DNA from: Ignavibacteriota bacterium
GTDB lineage: Bacteria; Bacteroidota; Ignavibacteria; Ignavibacteriales; Melioribacteraceae
Assembly: GCA_013112585.1 (NCBI GenBank)
Contig: JABFGH010000010.1
Span: forward strand, 113,871 to 177,870
Direction: 5' to 3'
DNA length: 64,000 nucleotides
Both the position numbers and the translations under genes were made by a program. Numbering within the stretch: position 1 is the first letter of the stretch; every line of letters starts with the position of its first letter. Below, in pieces: positions 53,787-61,272 of this stretch. The notes below the pieces were generated by a model. That model saw only the letters and a list, made by a program, of their open reading frames with translations. It did no database searches and had not been told where the DNA came from.

Positions 53787-55532
53787 ATGAAAAACAATTC
53801 AAAAACATTAAAAGGTATTGCAGCCGCGCCAGGGTTTGCAATCGCAAAGGCATATCTTTTCGCAAAAGAAAAGGAAGATGTATCGTGTGCTTCAATTGAA
53901 AATGTTGATGAGGCGATTCATAATTTAAATGAGGCTATTGAAAAATCAAAAAAAGAGCTGAACAAAATATTTAGTTTGGCTATTGATAAATTAGGCGATA
54001 AAAGGGCTGCGATATTTGAAGCGCAGATAATGATTTTAGATGATCCGATATTAATTGGAAATATTCATCAGCGAATTAAGGAAGAAAAAAAACATCCCGA
54101 GTTCATTGTTCATGATGAAATAACCAAGTACCAAAATATGATGAATGCCTCTACTGAAGCATACATGAAGGAACGCTCCCAGGATATTGAGGATATTAAA
54201 CTTAGAATAATTAGGAATCTCAAAAAGAAAAAGTGGAGATCAAAAATAACTTCTGAAGTTATTGTGGTTACAACTACTCTAACTCCTGCAGATACTGTTT
54301 TATTTGCAAAGGAATCTGTAAAAGGCTATATAACCGATTTTGGAGGGCTTACATCTCATGCAGCAATTGTTGCGCGTTCATTAGATATTCCGGCTGTCGT
54401 TGGGGTTAAAGATTCTACAAATAATATTCAGAACGGTGATACAATAATTGTTGATGGTTTTAATGGTGTTGTTATTGTTAATCCCGATGAAAGCCAGATA
54501 GAAAATTATCAGAACAAAATAATACAGCTTGCCGAATATGATGAGCAGTTAGCAGAGCTTCGAGATGTTGATGCGGTAACATCCGATGGTAGAAGAATAA
54601 ATTTGATGGCTAATCTTGATATAACCGATGAGATTGAAACGATTATTCAAAACGGTGCAGAAGGAATTGGTCTTGTAAGAACTGAGCAGCTCTTTCATGA
54701 AAATGATCAATTCCCCGATGAGGAATCACAATATATATTTTATAAGGAACTTGCCGAAAGACTATACCCGCGAAAAGTAACAATACGTGCGTTTGATGTT
54801 GGCGGCGATAAGGTTTTACCATTTGATGTAAAAGAGCCGAACCCGTTTTTAGGCTGGCGGGGTATAAGGTTTTTACTTGACAATACTCAACTATTTAAAA
54901 TGCAGATTAGAGCTGTGCTGCGTGCCAATATTCATAAAAATATTAATTTTATGATTCCAATGGTTTCGGATATAACGGAGATTGACAAAACAAAAAAAAT
55001 AATTGCAGAGTGCAATGATGAGTTGGATAAAGAGGGGATTCAATTTGATCGATACCTAAAATTAGGAATTATGGTTGAAGTACCTTCGGTAGCGGTAATG
55101 TCTGCGGAATTTTCCGACTGTGTTGATTTTGTCAGCATCGGAACCAATGATTTAATTCAATACTTGCTTGCAGTTGATAGAGGCAATGAAATTGTATCGG
55201 CACAGTATCAGGAATTTCACCCGGCTGTGGTTAGAACAATTCACCACATAATTCAGAATACCAACTGTGACGATGACGACATAAGTATGTGCGGCGAAAT
55301 GGCTGCCGATATTGTTGCAATTCCTCTGCTTGTTGGTTTAGGACTAAAATCATTAAGTGTTTCAGCTTCAGCAATTCCTAACATTAAAAAAATAATAAAA
55401 AGCTTAAACTACAGCGAAGCAAAAAAGGTAGCCGAGCAATGCCTAAAACTTAAAACTGCCGATGAAGTTTGTGCAGTGATGCATAAATATTCGCACGAAA
55501 AATTAACTGACCAATTACAAAATATTATTTGA
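53787..55532 (+). CDS. ptsI: PTS enzyme I (phosphoenolpyruvate-protein phosphotransferase)
   Basis: This 581-residue enzyme takes phosphate from PEP and passes it to HPr. The phosphorylated His191 is in GGLTSHAAIVARSLDIPAVV. The PEP-binding barrel shows LVRTEQLFHENDQFPDEESQ, RAFDVGGDKVLPF and VSIGTNDLIQYLLAVDRGN, with the catalytic Cys in ISMCGEMAAD. The ATG lies six bases after the HPr stop. Together with ptsH it forms the general PTS core. Confidence 0.95.
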   Translation: MKNNSKTLKGIAAAPGFAIAKAYLFAKEKEDVSCASIENVDEAIHNLNEAIEKSKKELNKIFSLAIDKLGDKRAAIFEAQIMILDDPILIGNIHQRIKEEKKHPEFIVHDEITKYQNMMNASTEAYMKERSQDIEDIKLRIIRNLKKKKWRSKITSEVIVVTTTLTPADTVLFAKESVKGYITDFGGLTSHAAIVARSLDIPAVVGVKDSTNNIQNGDTIIVDGFNGVVIVNPDESQIENYQNKIIQLAEYDEQLAELRDVDAVTSDGRRINLMANLDITDEIETIIQNGAEGIGLVRTEQLFHENDQFPDEESQYIFYKELAERLYPRKVTIRAFDVGGDKVLPFDVKEPNPFLGWRGIRFLLDNTQLFKMQIRAVLRANIHKNINFMIPMVSDITEIDKTKKIIAECNDELDKEGIQFDRYLKLGIMVEVPSVAVMSAEFSDCVDFVSIGTNDLIQYLLAVDRGNEIVSAQYQEFHPAVVRTIHHIIQNTNCDDDDISMCGEMAADIVAIPLLVGLGLKSLSVSASAIPNIKKIIKSLNYSEAKKVAEQCLKLKTADEVCAVMHKYSHEKLTDQLQNII

Positions 55533-55539
55533 GCACAAC

Positions 55540-56586
55540 TTGAACATTCCTGAATTAGTATCTAAGTACGACCTTGATAATCAATTTGAAGTTTTAATAA
55601 ACTCGTACCGGCAGATTGAATATGCCCGGCAGAATGAAGCAGATATTTCTGCAATTAATTTAAGTAAGGTAAGTAATCTTATTATTACCGGATTGGGCGG
55701 CTCGGCAATTGGCGGTGATTTGTTTATCAATTTATTTACCGATGAATTAAACGTACCGGCAATTGTAAACAGAAATTATACTCTCCCTAATTTTGCCGAT
55801 GAAAAAAGTTTGGTTATAGTATCTTCCTACTCCGGCAATACAGAGGAAACATTATCTGCCGTAAATGATGCACTAAAGAAGGAATGCCAAATTATTTGCA
55901 TCACAACAGGCGGTAAATTAAAATATATTGCAGAAGAAAATAATCTGCCTATTTTTATTTTGCAGAAAGGTTTGCAGCCGAGATACGGAGTTTGGATAAA
56001 TTTTTTTACATTGATAAAAATAGCTCAATTGATAACCTTGATTCCCAATCAAGATAGTTTTTTTAATGACTCAATAGAATTAATTAAAAGGAATGGTAAA
56101 CAACTTAGCGTTGAAAATAATAAAGCATATCAAATTGCAGAATCATTGTGCGGGTTTATTCCAATAATTTATTCTGTTGCCGATAAAACATACGCTGTTG
56201 GAAATCGATTTAAATGCCAGTTAAATGAAAATTCAAAATTACACGCGTTCCATAATGTTTTTCCTGAGCTGGATCATAATGAAATAATTGGCTGGGAAAC
56301 TTTTAACGAAAACAAACTTAATAGTAAAATAATAATTATTAATGACAAAGATTATAACGACAGGAATAAAAAGAGAATTGAAATTACAAGCAGAGTTATT
56401 AGAAAAACCGGTTCAGAAATAATTTATCTTGAAAGCGAAGAATCAAACCATAGGTTAAGACAAATAGATTTAGTTTACTTAGGAGATTGGATAAGTTATT
56501 ATCTTGCATTGCTGCGAGGTTTTGATCCTTCGGAAATAGAAAATATAAACTACTTGAAAAATCAACTTGCGGAAAAAAGTCCTTAA
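55540..56586 (+). CDS. SIS-domain phosphoglucose/phosphomannose isomerase
   Basis: This 348-residue protein matches the bifunctional PGI/PMI family, which interconverts glucose-6-P or mannose-6-P with fructose-6-P. Two SIS domains are visible: LIITGLGGSAIGGDLFINLF and VIVSSYSGNTEETLSAVND in the first, PIIYSVADKTYAVGNRFKCQ and the catalytic ELDHNEIIGWE in the second. It starts with TTG eight bases after ptsI and overlaps the next gene by 20 bases. Confidence 0.9.
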   Translation: MNIPELVSKYDLDNQFEVLINSYRQIEYARQNEADISAINLSKVSNLIITGLGGSAIGGDLFINLFTDELNVPAIVNRNYTLPNFADEKSLVIVSSYSGNTEETLSAVNDALKKECQIICITTGGKLKYIAEENNLPIFILQKGLQPRYGVWINFFTLIKIAQLITLIPNQDSFFNDSIELIKRNGKQLSVENNKAYQIAESLCGFIPIIYSVADKTYAVGNRFKCQLNENSKLHAFHNVFPELDHNEIIGWETFNENKLNSKIIIINDKDYNDRNKKRIEITSRVIRKTGSEIIYLESEESNHRLRQIDLVYLGDWISYYLALLRGFDPSEIENINYLKNQLAEKSP

Positions 56587-59410
56587 ATATTTTTTACTAA
56601 TTCTATTTATAACAGCAAGCCAAACACCTGCGCAATTTTATTTCTTTGGCAGAAATAAAGTTCAATACGAAAAATTTAATTGGAAAGTAATTAAGACTGA
56701 TCATTTTAATATTTATTATTACGATGATTTTGGCGAAATAGCAGAAATAGGTGCAAGCTATGCCGAAGAAATTTTTGATGAACTTAAAATTAAATTCAAT
56801 CATGTAGTCACTCGCAAAATTCCTCTCGTATTTTATAACACACACATTCATTTTCAGCAGACGAACATTACCCCCGGATTTATTCCCGAAGGTGTCGGCG
56901 GCTTTTTTGAATTTTTAAAAGGACGGGTTGTTATACCTTATCTCGGCAATATCGAGCAATTCCGCCATGTTATTAGGCACGAGCTTGTGCATGTTTTTAT
57001 GACAAGTAAAATATATAATGTATTAAGAGATCACCGGGTGCAGACGGGCAGATTGCCGCCGCTCTGGTTCACCGAGGGACTTGCAGAATATTGGTCGTAT
57101 GAGTGGGATACGCAAGCCGAAATGATTATGCGTGATGCAATTTTAAATGACAATTTTGCAACGCTTCAACAGATGATAAGGATTAGAGGTTCTTATTTAA
57201 TGTATAAGGAAGGGCAGATATTTCTTGAATATGTAAGTGAAGTTTACGGTGAAGATAAAATATTGGAACTTCTCGAAAATTTTTGGCGGTTCCCAAAGTT
57301 TACAGAAAACCTTGAATATACTTTGGGTGAAAGTATTGAAGACATTGATAATAAATGGGTTTATAGTTTAAAGCAGCGGTACTATCCGCTATATGAAGAT
57401 AAGCACCCTCATTTTATAAATACTAAAAAGCTGACAGATCACGGCTATAATTTTTCGCCGCAGTATTGTAAGGTTGATACTAATGAGTTTATATATTTTA
57501 TAGGTAATCATGATGGTTACTCATCCGTTTACCGGCTTCCCTATCAAGCCGATTCAAAAGAAATGCCTGATCCTGAAATTGTGGTTAGAGGGGAAAAAGA
57601 GAAACTTTTTGAAGCGTTCCATATTATGAAGCCCTCTATAACAACCACCGATAGCGGTTATGTTGCCTTTATTACTAAGTATGGCGGGTCAGATGCTCTT
57701 CATCTTTTTTCAATTGAAAAAAATGAAGTAATTAATTCATTTCAATTTGATCAGCTAATTGGAATGTCGGGACCAAGTTTTTCAAACGATGCTGCGAAAA
57801 TTGTATTCAGCGGAAATGATAAAAAAGGCTTTTCAGATATATTTATTTTAACCATTGCAACCGGAGAATTAAAAAGAATTACTAATGATTATTATGATGA
57901 TAAAAATCCTATTTTTGGAAAAGATGATGACGAAATAATTTTTGCTTCCGATAGAACCGAAAAACCTTTTGAAAGAAAATATAATCTGTTCAAACATGAT
58001 TTAGAAACTTTTGAAATTAATTATTTAACTTTTACCGATGCGAATATTTCGACCCCGCAGTTTAATCCCGATTACAGCGAACTCTATTTTAATTGTGACT
58101 ACGACGGCACAAATAATATTTGGAAGTTAGAATATGATGAAGAGAATAAGCCTTCCGGTATGACTCAATACACACACTATTTAACAAGTGTTTTCAATTT
58201 TACTTTTACTGATCAAACCACAATTGTTACTTCCGGATTTGAAAAATTTTCATTCCAGTTTTATAATTTAGATTTAGAAACGATTCCTGATTCAGTTAAA
58301 AAATACACTGCATTCGATTTTGATTTAATGGAAAATTATTGGACTGCGCCAAAAATTGAAATTGATCCGCAGTTAGATAAAGTTGAATATGAAAAAGAGT
58401 ACACCTTAGATTACGCTGTTAGTCAGGTTAGTACAGACCCAATTTACGGTGCAAGAGGCGGAGCATTATTTTTATTAAGTGATTTGTTAAGTGATGATAA
58501 ATACCTATTTCTGCTTTACAATAATGCCGAAGTTCAAAGTGAAATACTGGATAACTTTAATGTTGCAATTTCTAAACTGAATACTGCCGGAAGAACAAAT
58601 TTTGCATACGGAGTTTTTCACTTCAGCGGAAGAAGATATGACTTGCGTGAATCGGATGAATTCTTTTTTGAGCGAAGCTACGGCGGTTACTTCAGTGCAA
58701 TTTATCCGCTCTCAATATTTCAGAGAATTGAAACAAGTATAAGTCTTGCAAACTCCGATAAACAATTTTTTGCCGTTGAAAATGATGAACAGACTACTGA
58801 CTTTATTGCCCGCAAGGCACTTCTGCTTTCAAACACTGTTTCATTCGTTCACGATAATTCATTGTGGGGACCAACCGGACCCCTGGACGGCTCACGTTTC
58901 CGTGCACTGCTTGCTTATACAAGTGATATCAAATTCAGCAATGTAAATTATTACTCATTTATTTTGGATTACCGGCATTATTTCAGACTGAGTTTAAGAT
59001 CTACATTAGCTGCAAGATTATCATTGTATGTTAATGATGGAAAAGAAGCCCGAAGATATTTTGGCGGAGGAAGCTGGGATATCAGAGGCTGGCGCCGCTG
59101 GTCAATTCGCGGTCAGAAATTATGGGTGTCTTCATTAGAGCTTCGTTTCCCTCTGATCGATCAGTTCTATATCCGTTTTCCCTTTTTCGGATTAGGTTTT
59201 ACAAGCATACGCGGTGCCCTGTTTTTTGATGCAGGAAGCGCCTGGGATAAACAATACAGGCAAACTTACGGCAGCATCGGCGGTGGAATAAGAATTAATT
59301 TCCTTAATGCAATTACTTTCCGCTATGATGTAGGTAAAAAGATTGAAAATAATTTTCAAGAATTTCAGCCTAAATTATTTTATCAGTTTTTCTTCGGGTG
59401 GGACTTTTGA
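56567..59410 (+). CDS. Outer-membrane fusion: peptidase-MA-like metalloprotease, PD40 β-propeller and Omp85-like barrel
   Basis: This 947-residue exported protein starts at TTG with a signal peptide (FLLILFITASQTPAQ). Residues about 40-280 are a gluzincin-like peptidase: His138-Glu139-x2-His142 in RHELVHVFM with LWFTEGLAEYWS downstream as the third-ligand helix. About 280-600 are TolB/PD40-like propeller blades (SNDAAKIVFSGNDKKGFSDI, DDDEIIFASDRTEKPF). The last 300 residues form a barrel with GGGSWDIRGWRRW and RGALFFDAGSAWDKQ, as in BamA/Omp85 proteins. A surface protease is likely; its target is unknown. Confidence 0.85.
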   Translation: MRKKVLKYFLLILFITASQTPAQFYFFGRNKVQYEKFNWKVIKTDHFNIYYYDDFGEIAEIGASYAEEIFDELKIKFNHVVTRKIPLVFYNTHIHFQQTNITPGFIPEGVGGFFEFLKGRVVIPYLGNIEQFRHVIRHELVHVFMTSKIYNVLRDHRVQTGRLPPLWFTEGLAEYWSYEWDTQAEMIMRDAILNDNFATLQQMIRIRGSYLMYKEGQIFLEYVSEVYGEDKILELLENFWRFPKFTENLEYTLGESIEDIDNKWVYSLKQRYYPLYEDKHPHFINTKKLTDHGYNFSPQYCKVDTNEFIYFIGNHDGYSSVYRLPYQADSKEMPDPEIVVRGEKEKLFEAFHIMKPSITTTDSGYVAFITKYGGSDALHLFSIEKNEVINSFQFDQLIGMSGPSFSNDAAKIVFSGNDKKGFSDIFILTIATGELKRITNDYYDDKNPIFGKDDDEIIFASDRTEKPFERKYNLFKHDLETFEINYLTFTDANISTPQFNPDYSELYFNCDYDGTNNIWKLEYDEENKPSGMTQYTHYLTSVFNFTFTDQTTIVTSGFEKFSFQFYNLDLETIPDSVKKYTAFDFDLMENYWTAPKIEIDPQLDKVEYEKEYTLDYAVSQVSTDPIYGARGGALFLLSDLLSDDKYLFLLYNNAEVQSEILDNFNVAISKLNTAGRTNFAYGVFHFSGRRYDLRESDEFFFERSYGGYFSAIYPLSIFQRIETSISLANSDKQFFAVENDEQTTDFIARKALLLSNTVSFVHDNSLWGPTGPLDGSRFRALLAYTSDIKFSNVNYYSFILDYRHYFRLSLRSTLAARLSLYVNDGKEARRYFGGGSWDIRGWRRWSIRGQKLWVSSLELRFPLIDQFYIRFPFFGLGFTSIRGALFFDAGSAWDKQYRQTYGSIGGGIRINFLNAITFRYDVGKKIENNFQEFQPKLFYQFFFGWDF

Positions 59411-60552
59411 AAATTTCAGCTAAAATAATTCTTATGTTATTAATCATAGCCGGATGTTCAAAACGGATTGTACTTAATGAAATCAATTTGAGCGGGGATT
59501 CTCATGCAATGTTCGGTAAAACTCCTGAACGGAATTTTTATAATGACTTTACTCTTGGGGACTCATTAAAATTGAAGTGGGAGACTGATACAAAGGGGAG
59601 CTACAAAAATACATCGCTAATATTTTTAGATGAAATTATGTTTGCCTCCGATTTGGCGGGTAGAGTTTATGCGTTTAATATTGAATCGGGTAAAGGGGCT
59701 GGAGAAGAAAAGAATAAAGGAGCTGTAAGCATTGCACCGGTGTTATATAATTCTATAATTGTGTATGTGGTTGAAGAATTTAAAGAAAAATACTCAACAA
59801 TATATTTTTACGATTACTACACTGGAGATTATATTAATGAGCATATCATAAATGGATCATGCGGTAATGAATTAATTAAAACCGATGATGCAATTTTATT
59901 GATTTCAGAAAATGGAATTTTATATAACTATAATTTATCCGGCAATGAAAGATGGAAACTTGATACTCAATCTAAAGTAAGATGCGTACCTGCACTAACG
60001 GGGGATACTTTTATTTTCGGGAGTGTGACCGGGGAAATTACTGCCGTAAGTTTAAGCAGGCAAAAAGTTATTTATAAAAATAAAATTTCCGATAGAATAC
60101 AGAGCGGCATTACCATTGAAAACGGCAGAGGATATGTTGGTGATGATGCCGGTTATTTATATTGTTTTGATATTGCAGACGGTGAGGTGATCTGGAGTTT
60201 TGATACCGGTGCAAAGATTGTCAGTATCCCTGTTATGAATGATGAAGATTTGTTCGTAGGAAATTTGAGCGGCGATTTATTTTCACTGGATAAGAAAAAC
60301 GGTGAAATGAATTGGCTGAATGAAACAGGAGGTATAATTAATACAACCCCGCTGTTGTTTAGTGATTACTTGGTTCAGCCGGATCTATTCAAGAAAATAC
60401 ATTTTGTTGATATAGAAAACGGAGAGATTGATAGACAGATTGAAACGGACGGCAGAATGAAATTGAGTCCTGTTTATTTTAACGGCGTAATATATTTTGG
60501 TATGGATAAAGGTGAAATATTAGCTTATGAACTTTTAGGAGGGGATAAATAA
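59407..60552 (+). CDS. BamB/PQQ-repeat lipoprotein
   Basis: The TTG at 59407 overlaps the previous stop as TTGA and gives MKISAKIILMLLIIAGCSKR, a lipoprotein signal. The mature part is a β-propeller of PQQ-type repeats: LAGRVYAFNIESGKGAGEE, EITAVSLSRQKVIYKNKIS, GYLYCFDIADGEVIWSFDTG and GDLFSLDKKNGEMNWLNETG. This is the plan of BamB, which helps fold outer-membrane barrels; its place behind a barrel-bearing protein fits, though enzymes with the same fold exist. About 381 residues. Confidence 0.85.
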   Translation: MKISAKIILMLLIIAGCSKRIVLNEINLSGDSHAMFGKTPERNFYNDFTLGDSLKLKWETDTKGSYKNTSLIFLDEIMFASDLAGRVYAFNIESGKGAGEEKNKGAVSIAPVLYNSIIVYVVEEFKEKYSTIYFYDYYTGDYINEHIINGSCGNELIKTDDAILLISENGILYNYNLSGNERWKLDTQSKVRCVPALTGDTFIFGSVTGEITAVSLSRQKVIYKNKISDRIQSGITIENGRGYVGDDAGYLYCFDIADGEVIWSFDTGAKIVSIPVMNDEDLFVGNLSGDLFSLDKKNGEMNWLNETGGIINTTPLLFSDYLVQPDLFKKIHFVDIENGEIDRQIETDGRMKLSPVYFNGVIYFGMDKGEILAYELLGGDK

Positions 60553-60554
60553 TT

Positions 60555-61268
60555 ATGCGGTCTCTACTTTCAATATTGCTGATTTTTATTCTCACGGTAT
60601 CAAACAATGCTCAAGAAACTTTAGTGTATATCGAATCAAACAAGCAGGACTCCAAAATATTTATTAATGATGATCTGGTAGGAAGCGGAAATGTTGTTGT
60701 AAAACTTGAACCGGGTGAATACGAAATAAAGGTAAGGGAAGATAAACTAAAGTGGAACTCACAAATATTTATTGATAGAATTGAAATTGAAAGAAACTCT
60801 AAAAATTTGAAACTCAACTACAAATTTATTGACCCGATAATTTTAAAAACTATTCCTGATGATTCACAAATATTTGCCGGTGATAGTTTACTTGGTAATT
60901 CTCCTTTATTATTAAGCAGTGAATTCAGTGATCTTACAATCAAAAAAAATAATTTTGCCGATAAAAATATTCTTCTAAATGAAGTTGCAGTAAATAAACC
61001 AATAGAATTAAAATTTATTGGTGAAGAAAAAAATGGAAGGTTCGTAGGATCAAAATTATTTTGGGGTTTGATAACTTCGGCTGTGGCATTGGGTACTACC
61101 GCGGCTTACTATAAAATTAAGGCTGATAAAAATTATGATAAATATTTAGACACCGGCGATAAGGATTTTCTTGATAAAACAGATAGGCAAGATCTATTCA
61201 GCGGAGTTTCTTTCGGCGCACTTCAGCTTAATTTAGGATTTCTGTTATACTTAATTTTGGATGAATAA
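60555..61268 (+). CDS. Exported PEGA-domain protein
   Basis: This 237-residue protein has a signal peptide (LLIFILTVSNNAQ), a PEGA-like repeat with DSKIFINDDLVGSGNVVVKL followed by EPGEYEIKV, and a second one, DSQIFAGDSLLGNSPLLLSS. A membrane helix lies near residues 170-188 (GLITSAVALGTTAAYYKI) and another near the C-terminus. PEGA domains are surface-associated β-domains of uncertain role. It lies two bases after the BamB-like gene and ends tail-to-tail with polA, four bases away. Confidence 0.82.
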   Translation: MRSLLSILLIFILTVSNNAQETLVYIESNKQDSKIFINDDLVGSGNVVVKLEPGEYEIKVREDKLKWNSQIFIDRIEIERNSKNLKLNYKFIDPIILKTIPDDSQIFAGDSLLGNSPLLLSSEFSDLTIKKNNFADKNILLNEVAVNKPIELKFIGEEKNGRFVGSKLFWGLITSAVALGTTAAYYKIKADKNYDKYLDTGDKDFLDKTDRQDLFSGVSFGALQLNLGFLLYLILDE

Positions 61269-61272
61269 ACTA

